From Streptomyces sp. OR43 (GTDB lineage Bacteria; Actinomycetota; Actinomycetes; Streptomycetales; Streptomycetaceae), in assembly GCF_008042275.1 (NCBI RefSeq), contig NZ_RDBK01000043.1, positions 1,366,548 to 1,430,547 on the forward strand: a DNA stretch of 64,000 nucleotides. The letters are read 5' to 3'. Position numbers and translations under genes: made by a program. Every line of letters starts with the position of its first letter. Position 1 is the stretch's first letter. This document shows positions 34,293 to 42,602 of this stretch, piece by piece. The notes beneath the pieces are model-generated. The model had not been told where the DNA came from. It did no database searches and worked only from the letters and a program-made list of their open reading frames with translations.

Positions 34293-35087
34293 TCAACGCA
34301 CTTGCAAGCCCAACGTCGCCGCTCCATCAGCCAGTACCACCATGGAGTCCACGACGGTGGGGGCGCCGGCGTCCGCCAGGGCTTCCCGTCCGGCGGACGT
34401 CCGGTGATAGCCGATGAACGGCATGCCGACCGCGTCGGCCGCCCCCAGGTCGGCCGTGGAGTCACCGATCATCACATGGTCGGCAACAGCGAGGCCGGTC
34501 GCGGCGACGACCTCGGTCAGCACCCAAGGATCGGGCTTCATGCGCCGCGTATCGGCGTCGCAGCGCCCGATGACCGGTCCGCCCGCGAAGTACCCTTCCA
34601 GCGAGGTGCGTTCGAGGTAGCGCCGCACCGCGTCCGCATGGTTGTTGGACGCGACGGCGAGCCGGCGGCCCAGCCCGTGCCACGCGCGGACGAGACGATC
34701 CGCACCGGGGGCGGGGGTGGCGTGTTCGGCGGCCTTCAGCTCCCGGGCGGTGAGCGCGTGGCGCATCTCCATGGCGATCGCCCGCGCCCGGTCCGGAGCA
34801 CCCGGACGGTTCGCCAGGCGGTCGTACCACCGGAACACCCCGTGCGGATCCGTGTTGCCCCGCACTTCGTCCGGTACCCGGCCGTGCTGCGCGGCAATGG
34901 CGATGAGCTCGTCCGCGATCAGGTGCGCTTCGCTGCTCCCGTCGCCGTGTTCGCTGACGAAGAGCTGGGCCATGGGCCCGTCGAAGTCCCAGACGATGCA
35001 CTGGGCACGGGCAAGCAGATTCCACGCGCTCCGAACGGCCGGGGCCTCGGCTTGTGCGGGAGCGGGCGCAGCAACTGGGTACAGCAC
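34293..35087 (-). CDS. HAD-superfamily hydrolase (phosphatase-like)
   Basis: The likely start is GTG 35087, three bases after the stop of the GntR gene (TGATCGTG), so translation is coupled. The core has 'CIVWDFDGPMAQLF' (motif I, nucleophile Asp and Asp+2), 'LAVASNNHADAVRRYL' (motif II, Ser-Asn), 'RMKPDPWVL' (motif III Lys) and 'VMIGDSTADLGAADAVGMPFIGY' (motif IV). A cap insert lies between I and II. It is a phosphoglycolate-phosphatase-like HAD; the substrate is unknown. Its position between a kinase and a GntR regulator suggests it acts on the same metabolite. Confidence 0.86.
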   Translation of the reverse strand: MLYPVAAPAPAQAEAPAVRSAWNLLARAQCIVWDFDGPMAQLFVSEHGDGSSEAHLIADELIAIAAQHGRVPDEVRGNTDPHGVFRWYDRLANRPGAPDRARAIAMEMRHALTARELKAAEHATPAPGADRLVRAWHGLGRRLAVASNNHADAVRRYLERTSLEGYFAGGPVIGRCDADTRRMKPDPWVLTEVVAATGLAVADHVMIGDSTADLGAADAVGMPFIGYHRTSAGREALADAGAPTVVDSMVVLADGAATLGLQVR

Positions 35088-35089
35088 GA

Positions 35090-36037
35090 TCAGAGATCCA
35101 CCCTCGTGGCCAGGTATTTCCAGTTCGAGTCGAAGAACGCCTGGCACTTCTGCACGACTCCGCGCCTGTTCTCGGCGTCGTCGTCGGAGGCACGGTACGG
35201 AAAGAGGGTGGCTCCCGTGCCGTACGCATCGTAGATCCCGACTTCCTCACGGTCCGGAAGGAGCTGGATGGTGCCCACATCCGGGACGTAGAAGCCCTGA
35301 AGTGCCAGGTGGCGGTTCAGAATGTACAGCTTCACCTGGGGCGAGAACGGCACCACTCGCACCTCGACCTCGACTTCCGGCGCGGGAGTGCAGCGCTGGA
35401 GCTCGTACAGAGCCTCCTTGAACATGGTCGCGTGGCTCTGCAGGATCGCCTTCAGCCGCTGCCGTACGCGGGGCTCGTCCGCACCGTCGATCCGGCGGGG
35501 GATCGCCAGATTCGGGGAGTCGCAGTCCGGAAGCATCAGGCGGGCCTTGATGCTGCGAGGCGGCGGGATCTCGCCCTCCATGATCCGGTCCTTCTGGTCC
35601 GACACCCGCTTGGTCAAGGATTCCGTGGTCATCGAGAAGACATCGAGGGTCACTTCGGGTGCTTCGAACGCCTCTGCCAGATACGGCTTGAGCATCACGG
35701 GCGTGACGCCCTCCGACTCCACCGCCCAGGTGTCGCCCCCGCCTCCTCCCTCGACGGAACCGCCGTCACGGCGCATGGTGCGCCGGCCGCCCTGCGCTCC
35801 GCCCCTCACGAAGGAGCCGCTGCCCTGGCGGGTGACGATGAGTTCGTCCCGGCGCAGCAGTTTCAGCGCTTCGTTGATCGTTGCGGGGGAGACGCCGAAT
35901 CGCTCGGCAAGCTGCGCACGCGTCGGCAGCCGGTCGCCCGGCCCCCACTCCTCGCTGTTGATGCCCCGGCGCAACTTATCGGCGATGCGCTGGTAGGCGA
36001 ACTCACCCTCAGCCAGGCCCTGCTCACGATTCGTCAC
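35090..36037 (-). CDS. GntR-type regulator, copy 1 of a duplicated module
   Basis: GTG 36037 gives 315 residues beginning 'VTNREQGLAEGEFAYQRIADKLRRGI'; the frame continues upstream but that part reads as noncoding, and no strong ribosome site is seen. The wHTH 'DRLPTRAQLAERFGVSPATINEALKLLRRDELIVTRQGSGSFV' is typical GntR. The C-terminal effector part has 'VKLYILNRHLALQGFYVPDVG', 'IYDAYGTGATLFPYRAS' and 'CQAFFDSNWKYLATRVDL'. The second regulator at 36.5-37.4 kb shares these blocks. It faces a small membrane protein gene and heads the HAD/kinase operon. Confidence 0.85.
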   Translation of the reverse strand: MTNREQGLAEGEFAYQRIADKLRRGINSEEWGPGDRLPTRAQLAERFGVSPATINEALKLLRRDELIVTRQGSGSFVRGGAQGGRRTMRRDGGSVEGGGGGDTWAVESEGVTPVMLKPYLAEAFEAPEVTLDVFSMTTESLTKRVSDQKDRIMEGEIPPPRSIKARLMLPDCDSPNLAIPRRIDGADEPRVRQRLKAILQSHATMFKEALYELQRCTPAPEVEVEVRVVPFSPQVKLYILNRHLALQGFYVPDVGTIQLLPDREEVGIYDAYGTGATLFPYRASDDDAENRRGVVQKCQAFFDSNWKYLATRVDL

Positions 36038-36041
36038 ATCA

Positions 36042-36141
36042 CAACCATACAACCACCCACCAGCAGCGGGCACTTCGGGTGCACAACCATGAAAATCACA
36101 CGACCACATCCACCGCCAACCAAACCCGAGCAACCATACAA
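36042..36141. promoter_or_regulatory. Repeated CAACCATACAA boxes upstream of GntR copy 1
   Basis: CAACCATACAA occurs at 36042-36052 and 36131-36141, with a partial CAACCAT at 36084-36090. They flank the likely transcription start of the GntR gene and lie in the shared region with the small membrane protein gene. Direct repeats rather than an inverted one; probable operator half sites. Confidence 0.5.
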
Positions 36142-36293
36142 GTTTACGACTACTCATTCGTAGGGACACTTACACTCAAGCCAACCAGTCAAATCTAAGA
36201 GGTTGATCGGTTGTTCTAGGTACACAGGCAGCGTCCACTCGGCACAACGGAGTGCGAGCACGACGCCCCTTCACCGCCGGAGGAGTGATCGTC

Positions 36294-36461
36294 ATGCCAT
36301 TCGTCACGCTGGGGCTCGAGCAGATCGTGCAGTGGAAGTACGGGCTGATGGGAACGGTGGGCTTCGCACTGCTGTCGTTCGGCCTCAAGGCGGGAAGCTC
36401 CAACTGCGCCTGCGCGGGAGCTTTGATTCTGGCCCTGCTCCTGGTCCCGACCGACACCTGA
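36294..36461 (+). CDS. 55-residue membrane protein, copy 1 of a duplicated module
   Basis: ATG 36294 has GGAGGAG nine bases upstream. The product starts 'MPFVTLGLEQIVQWKYGLMG', then a hydrophobic span 'TVGFALLSFGLKAG', 'NCACAG' and a second span 'ALILALLLVP'. Its paralogue at 37580 aligns over the whole length: MP-aromatic-TL-x-LEQ-x2-QWK-x-G start, G-x-VGF, G-hydrophobic-K-x-G, C, GA, LALL and a Pro near the end. Divergent from GntR copy 1. Unknown family; two short helices with a conserved QWK suggest a membrane-inserted peptide, possibly sensor, toxin or modulator. Confidence 0.7.
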   Translation: MPFVTLGLEQIVQWKYGLMGTVGFALLSFGLKAGSSNCACAGALILALLLVPTDT

Positions 36462-36478
36462 CCTGTGGCCGTATCTAG

Positions 36479-37351
36479 CTAAGACCTCAGGTCCACCGGA
36501 GTCGCAATGGTGTTCCACAGGCTCTCGAACCACTCCGCGGACTCCGCCACGAACTGCTGATCCCGCACACCGGCCGAACTTTCGAAGCGGAAGAGCGTCG
36601 AGAGACTCCCCAGCGCGTCATAGATCTGGGTGGGCGCACCCTTGATCACCTCCTCGCGCTCCTCCACCGTGTAGTACGCGAACAACGCCTCCACACTGTT
36701 CAGCACGTAGAGCTTCACCGGTGGCGTGAACGGCATCGCCCGCATCGTCACGTCGATACTCAGCGCACTGGTACTGCGCACCGCTTCAAGTCTCTGCAGC
36801 AGCACCTTCGCCTGAAGGTTTCGGTTGTCCAGCCAGCGGTCGTGCACCGCCTCGTCACCTTCAACCGGCTCGGTGCGACGCGGAAAGGCAAGGTCGATCT
36901 CACGGTCGGGGAGCAGCACCCGCAGCTTCACCGAACCCGGCCGGAGCACCCCCGTCGTGATCCGGGTCAGCGACTCCGACAGTGCGGGGACGAGCGACTC
37001 AGCCGTCAGGCAGAGCGCGTCGATGCGTACGTCGTCGCAGGCGAAGGCGTTCAGCATCCGGGCCCCGAGCACGGCCGCCGTCTGCTGAGGCGCCTGGGTC
37101 CCCGGCAGGCTCGCCACCTTGGGCGGAGCCCCCCGGGTGACGGCGGTCAGCAGACCGTCCCCCTGGAGGCGCTGCAACGCCTGCCGGACGACGCCCCTGT
37201 CGACGCCGAACTCACCAGCCAGTACGGCCTGGGTGGGCAGCGAGTCGCCCGACTTCAGTTCCCCGGTACGGATACGCGTCCGCAGCGCATCCGCCAGGTC
37301 CTCCGACGAGGGCTTACGACTGCCGTCCATCGCTGCGCGTTCTGGGTCCAC
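36479..37351 (-). CDS. GntR-type regulator, copy 2 of a duplicated module
   Basis: The 290-residue frame starts at GTG 37351 or ATG 37330; neither has a clear ribosome site, and leaderless start at 37351 is possible. The wHTH 'DALRTRIRTGELKSGDSLPTQAVLAGEFGVDRGVVRQALQRLQGDGLL' is clear. The C-terminal half shares with copy 1 'VKLYVLNSVEALFAYYTVEERE', 'IYDALGSLSTLFRFES' and 'AEWFESLWNTIATPVDLRS'. The gene ends 17 bases from the stop of the small protein of copy 1 (convergent), and faces copy 2 small protein. Confidence 0.85.
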   Translation of the reverse strand: MDPERAAMDGSRKPSSEDLADALRTRIRTGELKSGDSLPTQAVLAGEFGVDRGVVRQALQRLQGDGLLTAVTRGAPPKVASLPGTQAPQQTAAVLGARMLNAFACDDVRIDALCLTAESLVPALSESLTRITTGVLRPGSVKLRVLLPDREIDLAFPRRTEPVEGDEAVHDRWLDNRNLQAKVLLQRLEAVRSTSALSIDVTMRAMPFTPPVKLYVLNSVEALFAYYTVEEREEVIKGAPTQIYDALGSLSTLFRFESSAGVRDQQFVAESAEWFESLWNTIATPVDLRS

Positions 37352-37579
37352 AACAGGACGCTACAACTCCGCGCCATGAAAAGGGAGTTGTTGGTGAGTT
37401 ACTTGAAGATGGTGCCAACTGGGGACAGCTCTCTCACCTTGTCGCGACCTCGCAGGGATCCGGCACGCCATCTGAGCACAGCACCTTCCGCTCACCCGTC
37501 CACCGTCGTACGGGTGTTGCTCGCGCATCGGCAGATTCCCCGAGCCTCTCCGCTCACCACCTCCTGAGGAGGGACCGCC
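37352..37579. other. Promoter region between GntR copy 2 and its small membrane protein
   Basis: A 228-base divergent gap. It holds the inverted repeat at 37363-37391. A short frame starting ATG at 37376 passes through but has no coding character. No other feature is seen. Confidence 0.5.
37363..37391. promoter_or_regulatory. Inverted repeat, probable operator of GntR copy 2
   Basis: ACAACTCC (37363-37370) and GGAGTTGT (37384-37391) are perfect 8-bp arms separated by 13 bases. The arm begins 12 bases upstream of GTG 37351. Confidence 0.65.
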
Positions 37580-37753
37580 ATGCCCTGGATCACCCTTGCC
37601 CTGGAGCAGTTCCTGCAGTGGAAACTCGGCGTCCTGGGAAGCGTGGGCTTCACCTTCACGGTCGTCGGCATCAAGTTCGGCAACGACAAGTGCCTGGCCG
37701 TGGGGGGCGCGACCCTTGCGCTCCTGATCTGCCCTCTGCCCGACGGGCAGTGA
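37580..37753 (+). CDS. 57-residue membrane protein, copy 2 of a duplicated module
   Basis: ATG 37580 has GAGGAGGG seven bases upstream. The product reads 'MPWITLALEQFLQWKLGVLG', 'SVGFTFTVVGIKFGNDKC', then 'AVGGATLALLICPLPDGQ'. It is a clear paralogue of the protein at 36294, with the same two hydrophobic spans and a conserved QWK and Cys. It is the divergent partner of GntR copy 2. The function is unknown. Confidence 0.7.
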   Translation: MPWITLALEQFLQWKLGVLGSVGFTFTVVGIKFGNDKCLAVGGATLALLICPLPDGQ

Positions 37754-37892
37754 CTGCCGCTGTCGCGGAGCCGCACGGGCGGTTCAGAGCGCGGCCGGAC
37801 CTCGGACGTCGGTGGCGAGAAGTCCTCCGGCCACGAGAGCGACGCCGCCCCAGGCCAGTTCGAACGCGTGACTGTCACGGTGATGTCAGTAC

Positions 37893-39146
37893 CTAGAACA
37901 CATCCGGGCACCAGGCCCGCCGCCCCGTCCGCAGCATCCCGTCCGCCCGGGCCGCCGCTCCCGGGGTCAGCTCCTCGATACGGCCCAGGGCCGCCAGGCG
38001 CAGGGGCGACTCGTCGCCCAGGTACAGCGTGCCCAACTCGCGTACGTCCAAGGCCAGATCGGCCGAGCGCGTCGTCGGGGCGCAGGTGGCGCCGTCCGGG
38101 GTGGCGTCCAGGTGGAAGCGGCCCGCGGTGAGGCCGGCCGGGTCGTGGATGTCCAGGACCAGCGATCCGGGTACCGCGTAGGTGCGGGCCTCCAGTGCGC
38201 GGACGATGTCCAGGACGCGCACCCACAGGAAGTCCGCGTGCGTCACCACGCGGGCCGCGCGCGGGTCCGGGAGGAGGAGCGGGAGCAGGTCGTCGGGGGC
38301 GCGGTGGCCGGTGCGGATCGTGGCGATCCAGTCGACCGAGCAGAGGAAGTGCCACAGCGCCCGCTCCGCCGCCGGGGTCGCCGCGATCAGCCCGCGCACC
38401 GTCGCCCGGTTCAGCGGCTGCTTGGCGTCGCCCCAGTGGGCGTCGGCGCTGTAGGTCAGCAGCCCGTCGACGCTGCCGTCGGCCCCGCGGTACACGGCGT
38501 GGAACGGCTCGGTCCAGTGGTCGTGCGGGAAGAGCGACTGACCGGTGGCAAGGTCCCACCACCGTTCCCCACGGCTCACCACCCCGTGCTGCCGGGCCCG
38601 CAGCCGGTCGTGCAGGACCGGGCCCAGCTTCCGTACCTCCGCGCCGTCCACCAGGTCGATCCGGCCGCCGTCCTCGGGCGACGGGACCCGGAGATGCGGG
38701 TCGAGGCCCGTCCGCGGGATGTCGACCTCCCACTCGGTGGTCCAGGCGGCCGGGCCGAAGCCGTACCGTCCGTAGATCGGGTACTCGGCGGCGATCAGCG
38801 TGGCGGCCACATCGCCGCGCTCCTTCGCCGCCGCCAGGTCCGTGGCCATCAGCCGCGAGAGCAGTCCGCGACGCCGGTGCGTGGGCGACACCGTGACGTT
38901 GGTGACCGCGTCCGTCGGTACCGTGGCGCCGCCGACGACCGTCAGCTCCTGTGCGAACGACCGGAACGTCGCCACGCACCGCCCCGCGTCGAACACCCCC
39001 TGCGTGCGCGCCAGGTCGAGGTACGGCAGACGCCCCGTCACCTCCTCGTCCGACGGTGTCGGCGCGCGCAGGAAGCCGGTGTTCAGGGCGCGCAGCCAGT
39101 CAGGGAGCTCGGATGCGGAGATGGGGCGGGCGTCGAGGGTGCTCAT
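37893..39146 (-). CDS. Eis-like GNAT N-acetyltransferase
   Basis: The 417-residue protein starts at ATG 39146 or GTG 39155. It shows '[20 protein letters not shown]', the acetyl-CoA P-loop of the first GNAT domain, then '[10 protein letters not shown]', a second degenerate GNAT-like domain with 'YSADAHWGD', and a C-terminal SCP2-like part ending 'RRAWCPDVF' with a terminal carboxylate near the active site. This is the Eis architecture. Eis acetylates amines, including aminoglycosides, but physiological targets vary. Monocistronic. Confidence 0.87.
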   Translation of the reverse strand: MSTLDARPISASELPDWLRALNTGFLRAPTPSDEEVTGRLPYLDLARTQGVFDAGRCVATFRSFAQELTVVGGATVPTDAVTNVTVSPTHRRRGLLSRLMATDLAAAKERGDVAATLIAAEYPIYGRYGFGPAAWTTEWEVDIPRTGLDPHLRVPSPEDGGRIDLVDGAEVRKLGPVLHDRLRARQHGVVSRGERWWDLATGQSLFPHDHWTEPFHAVYRGADGSVDGLLTYSADAHWGDAKQPLNRATVRGLIAATPAAERALWHFLCSVDWIATIRTGHRAPDDLLPLLLPDPRAARVVTHADFLWVRVLDIVRALEARTYAVPGSLVLDIHDPAGLTAGRFHLDATPDGATCAPTTRSADLALDVRELGTLYLGDESPLRLAALGRIEELTPGAAARADGMLRTGRRAWCPDVF

Positions 39147-39273
39147 CCGCCTCACGCTAGGCGGGCGGGACCACAGATGTCACCGGCTTTTCGGGCGGCC
39201 CCGTCAGACCCGGTCCGGATGTCGCCGGCTTTTTGCGCGGCCCTCGGAACACCGTCCCCGAAACGCGGCCCCC

Positions 39274-40266
39274 TCAGAACGCCGCCCGGATCTCCCCGAC
39301 CTCCGCGCTGCCGCCCATCAGCGGCGCCCGGCCGATCCGCGACACCACCGGGGCGTCGACGCCGAGCAGACCCAGCGCGCGGGCCAGTACGGGGCCGAGG
39401 GCCCGGGTCGAACCGTCGTCGATCTTGAAGGCGAGCGCCCGGCCGTCCGCCAGTGCCACCGCCTGGACCGCCTCGGCGCCCATCTTGGACAGCGTCCCCG
39501 GCACCTCCCGCATCAACCAGGTGTCGGGGCGACGGGTGCCGGCCACGTACTCGGGATGGGCGCGCATCGCGTCCGCCACCCGGCGCTCCGCCGTGCCCTG
39601 CTCCGCCGTGACGAACGTACGGAACGCCCGGGCGAGGCCCACCAGCGACAGCGCCATCAGCGGGGCGCCGCAGCCGTCCGTGCCGACCGCGGCGACCGGC
39701 TCGCCCGCCGCCTCCTCGACGACCCGGTGGACCAGCTGCTGGAGCGGGTGGGCCGGGTCGAGGTACGTGGCCGGGTCCCAGCCGTTGCGCAGGCAGGCCG
39801 CGAGCATCGCCGCGTGCTTGCCCGAGCAGTTCATCGTGATCCGCTCCCGGACATGGCCCGCGGCGAGATACGTCTCCGCCTCCACCGGGTCCAGCGGGAG
39901 GTCGGGCGGGGTCTGCAGGTCCTCGGGCGCCAGTCCGTGCTCGGTGAGCATCTTCCGTACGAGATCGAGGTGGAAACCCTCACCCGAATGGCTCGCGGCG
40001 GCCAGCGCCAGCCGCTCCCCCGACAGGTCGAGACCGGCCCGGAGCACCGCGGCGGCCTGCATCGGCTTGTTGGAGGAGCGCGGGAAGACCGGGGCCGACG
40101 GATCGCCCAGGGACATCTCCATGCTGCCGTCCGCGGCCAGGACGACCAAGGAGCCCCGATGGTGGCCCTCGACGAAACCGGACCGGACGACCTCCGCCAG
40201 TACGGGCAGGTGGGGGGCCCGGCCGGATATGCCGGACGGGGACGACGGGGCTGCGCTGGAGGTCAT
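39274..40266 (-). CDS. Type II-like L-asparaginase family protein
   Basis: The 330-residue protein has 'LAEVVRSGFVEGHHRGSLVVLAADGSM', 'FPRSSNKPMQAAAVLRAG', 'LALAAASHSGEGFHLDLVRKML', 'ITMNCSGKHAAMLAACL' and 'VGTDGCGAPLMALSLVGLARAF'. These are the conserved blocks of the thermolabile/Rhizobium-type L-asparaginase II family, with the catalytic Ser in 'SHSGE' and a Ser-Lys pair in 'SSNKP'. It hydrolyses asparagine. It lies just downstream of rsiG. Confidence 0.87.
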   Translation of the reverse strand: MTSSAAPSSPSGISGRAPHLPVLAEVVRSGFVEGHHRGSLVVLAADGSMEMSLGDPSAPVFPRSSNKPMQAAAVLRAGLDLSGERLALAAASHSGEGFHLDLVRKMLTEHGLAPEDLQTPPDLPLDPVEAETYLAAGHVRERITMNCSGKHAAMLAACLRNGWDPATYLDPAHPLQQLVHRVVEEAAGEPVAAVGTDGCGAPLMALSLVGLARAFRTFVTAEQGTAERRVADAMRAHPEYVAGTRRPDTWLMREVPGTLSKMGAEAVQAVALADGRALAFKIDDGSTRALGPVLARALGLLGVDAPVVSRIGRAPLMGGSAEVGEIRAAF

Positions 40267-40312
40267 GGTGGCCTTCCGGGACGGGCGGGGACCCGCCCCC
40301 GGAAGGGTCGCT

Positions 40313-40939
40313 TCAGGCGAGCAGGTCGTCTACTTGTGCTTCCCCGTCACGGTACCTGCGGGCGATCTCCGCACCGCAATCGTCGGCGGTGCGCTGGAGC
40401 CGGTAGCGGCGCCGGGAAACCTGCTGTTCGTAGCGGACCAGGCGTCCCATCGCGGTGTGCAGCTCTTCGTCCGTCCGGGCGTCGAGGTCGGAGAGTTCGA
40501 CCTCGGCCAGTGTCTCCGCCGCCAGCTTCCGGTACTCGTCGCTGCGCGGCGTGCTCAGCGTGACGTGCCGTGCGGAGGAGCGGTGCAGCGACGGGGTGTC
40601 CGCGAGGATCTCCGAGAGCCGGTCCACCACCGGGGACTCCGGGTCCCGGCGCCGCGCCAGCTCGGCGCGCAGGATGTCGATGCGCCCCTGGACGAGCCGC
40701 CGCACATAGCTGAGGTCCGCCTCGTCCCGCTGCGCGTCCCGCCGTAGCCCGCGCAGCTCCGGCAGCCGCAGGGCACCCAGATCGAGCGGCGCCGATGCGG
40801 CGGGCCCGTCATCGGAGCCCTGCCCGGTCCGCTGCACGGGTGGGCGCATGGTGCTCGCACCCACAGAGGCCTTGCTGTTGACGCCGGGGCGCGCGACCGG
40901 CACTGCGCCCGGGGACTGCCCGGTTCCATGCATGCTCAT
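40313..40939 (-). CDS. rsiG: RsiG, c-di-GMP-dependent anti-sigma factor for WhiG
   Basis: RsiG binds and holds sigma WhiG inactive when loaded with c-di-GMP, delaying sporulation. The family's signature E-x3-S-x2-R-x3-Q-x3-D occurs twice: residues about 73-88 ('[16 protein letters not shown]') and 171-186 ('[16 protein letters not shown]'), one on each arm of the antiparallel coiled coil. The start is uncertain; ATG 40939 has GGGGATGG at normal distance, while an ATG at 40951 has its purines too close. Length 208. The N-terminus of about 50 residues is Pro/Ser/Gly-rich and likely disordered. Confidence 0.88.
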   Translation of the reverse strand: MSMHGTGQSPGAVPVARPGVNSKASVGASTMRPPVQRTGQGSDDGPAASAPLDLGALRLPELRGLRRDAQRDEADLSYVRRLVQGRIDILRAELARRRDPESPVVDRLSEILADTPSLHRSSARHVTLSTPRSDEYRKLAAETLAEVELSDLDARTDEELHTAMGRLVRYEQQVSRRRYRLQRTADDCGAEIARRYRDGEAQVDDLLA

Positions 40940-41056
40940 GCTTGTGTCCATCCCCTCGACCGGTGCGTCGGCACACCGCCTCCCGTGCATGGTGCCACTC
41001 CGAGGGGTCCCGTGGAGATGCTCTGTACCCGTTCAGCCCAAGATAGGTTGGTCTGT

Positions 41057-41506
41057 ATGCGTGCAGTGGTACAGAGGGTGGACGGTGCGAGCGTCACGGT
41101 GGCGGATGCCGGGGGCGAGGGCGGCGGTTCGGCGGTCGTCGGCGAAATCGTCGGCGAGGGCCTGTGTGTGCTGGTGGGAGTGACCCACGGCGACACCGCG
41201 GAGAAGGCGGCCCAGCTGGCCCGCAAGCTGTGGTCGGTCCGCATCCTGGAGGGCGAGAAGTCCTGCTCCGATGTGAATGCACCACTTCTGGTGATTTCAC
41301 AGTTCACTCTCTACGGGGATGCCCGCAAGGGCCGCCGGCCCACGTGGAACGCCGCCGCTCCCGGCGAGATCGCCGAGCCGCTGGTCGACGAGGTCGTGGC
41401 GCAGCTGCGGGCCCTGGGCGCGCAGGTGGAGACGGGCCGGTTCGGAGCGGACATGCGGGTCTCGCTCACGAACCACGGCCCGTTCACGGTCATCGTCGAG
41501 GTCTGA
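41057..41506 (+). CDS. dtd: D-aminoacyl-tRNA deacylase
   Basis: DTD removes D-amino acids (and glycine from tRNA-Ala) wrongly attached to tRNA. The 149-residue protein has '[15 protein letters not shown]', '[13 protein letters not shown]', the catalytic motif '[22 protein letters not shown]' and the cis-Gly-Pro motif '[12 protein letters not shown]' at the C-terminus, where DTD proofreads chirality. Its last codons are tandemly repeated after the stop. It is divergent from rsiG. Confidence 0.92.
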   Translation: MRAVVQRVDGASVTVADAGGEGGGSAVVGEIVGEGLCVLVGVTHGDTAEKAAQLARKLWSVRILEGEKSCSDVNAPLLVISQFTLYGDARKGRRPTWNAAAPGEIAEPLVDEVVAQLRALGAQVETGRFGADMRVSLTNHGPFTVIVEV

Positions 41507-41565
41507 GCCGGTCTCGCTCACAAACCACGACGGCCCGTTCACCGTCATCGTCGAGGTCTGAGCCG
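41459..41565 (+). repeat. Tandem duplication of the 3' end of dtd
   Basis: Unit 1 (41459-41510) covers the last 16 codons and stop of dtd, including '[15 protein letters not shown]'. Unit 2 (41511-41565) follows immediately and repeats it with two substitutions and three extra bases (an added Asp codon), including its own stop. Since unit 2 is after the stop it is not translated. A recent slippage or misrepair event. Confidence 0.85.
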
Positions 41566-41600
41566 GACACGGTGGACGCGGCGGGTACGCCGGGCCGGGT

Positions 41601-42566
41601 CTACGGTTCGACGACCGTCTCCTGGGCCGCCGCCGTGTCGCCCGCCAGCAGCTCCGCGTCCACCGCCACGTTCCGCTTCACCAGGGCCAGGGCGATCGGC
41701 CCCAGCTCGTGGTGGCGGGCGGAACTGGTGATGAAGCCGAGCTGACGGCCCTCCGCGCCGTCCGCGGCCAGCCGCACCGGAGTGCCGTGCCCCGGCAGCA
41801 GCACCTCGCTGCCGTCCAGGTGCAGGAAGACCAGGCGCCGCGGCGGCTTGCCGAGGTTCTGTACCCGGGCCACCGTCTCCTGGCCCCGGTAGCAGCCCTT
41901 CTGGAGGTGGACGGCGGTGCCGATCCAGCCCAGCTCGTGCGGGATGGTGCGGTGATCCGTCTCGAACCCGAGCCGCGGGCGGTGCCCCTCGACGCGCAGC
42001 GCCTCGTAGGCCAGCACCCCGGCGGCCGGGCCATGCGCCGCCGCGTACGCCTCCAGGCCCTCGCGGGGCAGGAACAGATCGCGGCCGTACGGCGTCTCCC
42101 GCACGGTCGCACCGTCGGGAACCTCCGCGATGGAACCGGCCGGCAGGTACACGACCGCGTAGTCCTCGGTACGGTCGGCGACCTCGACCCGGTAGAAGAA
42201 CTTCATCGACTCCAGATAGGCGATCAGCTCGCCCTGGGTGCCCGGCTCGACGTGCATCCACACGGTCTCGCCGTCGTCGACGAGATACAGGGCGTGCTCG
42301 ATGTGCCCGTTCGCCGTGAGGATCAGGGACTCGGTGGCCTGGCCCGGAGCGAGTTCGCTGACGTGCTGGGTGATCAGGAGGTGCAGCCAGGCCAGCCGGT
42401 CGCTCCCGGTGACGGTCACGACCCCGCGGTGCGAGAGGTCGACGAGACCGGAGCCGTCGGCGAGGGCGCGCTGCTCGCGGAACAGATCGCCGTAGTGCGC
42501 GGCGACGCCTTCGTCGCGCCCCTCGGCGGGGACGGCGCCGGGCAGGGACAGCAGGGGGCTCTTCAT
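41601..42566 (-). CDS. YgfZ/GcvT-like folate-binding protein
   Basis: The 321-residue protein carries the YgfZ signature 'KGCYRGQETVARVQNLGKPPRRLVFL' (K-G-C-Y-x-G-Q-E) and N-terminal 'LFREQRALADGSGLVDLSHRGVVTVTGSDRLAWLHLLITQHV', a GcvT-fold tetrahydrofolate-binding protein used to maintain iron-sulfur enzymes. It lies 36 bases downstream of nur on the same strand. Confidence 0.87.
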   Translation of the reverse strand: MKSPLLSLPGAVPAEGRDEGVAAHYGDLFREQRALADGSGLVDLSHRGVVTVTGSDRLAWLHLLITQHVSELAPGQATESLILTANGHIEHALYLVDDGETVWMHVEPGTQGELIAYLESMKFFYRVEVADRTEDYAVVYLPAGSIAEVPDGATVRETPYGRDLFLPREGLEAYAAAHGPAAGVLAYEALRVEGHRPRLGFETDHRTIPHELGWIGTAVHLQKGCYRGQETVARVQNLGKPPRRLVFLHLDGSEVLLPGHGTPVRLAADGAEGRQLGFITSSARHHELGPIALALVKRNVAVDAELLAGDTAAAQETVVEP

Positions 42567-42602
42567 GCGACCAGCGTACGACTCGGGGCGGGGCGACGGT
42601 TC

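Noticed and set aside
31258..37753. Secondary metabolite cluster around the DrrAB-like exporter
   Set aside because: No synthase, tailoring or carrier genes; only regulators, an exporter, a kinase and a HAD protein.
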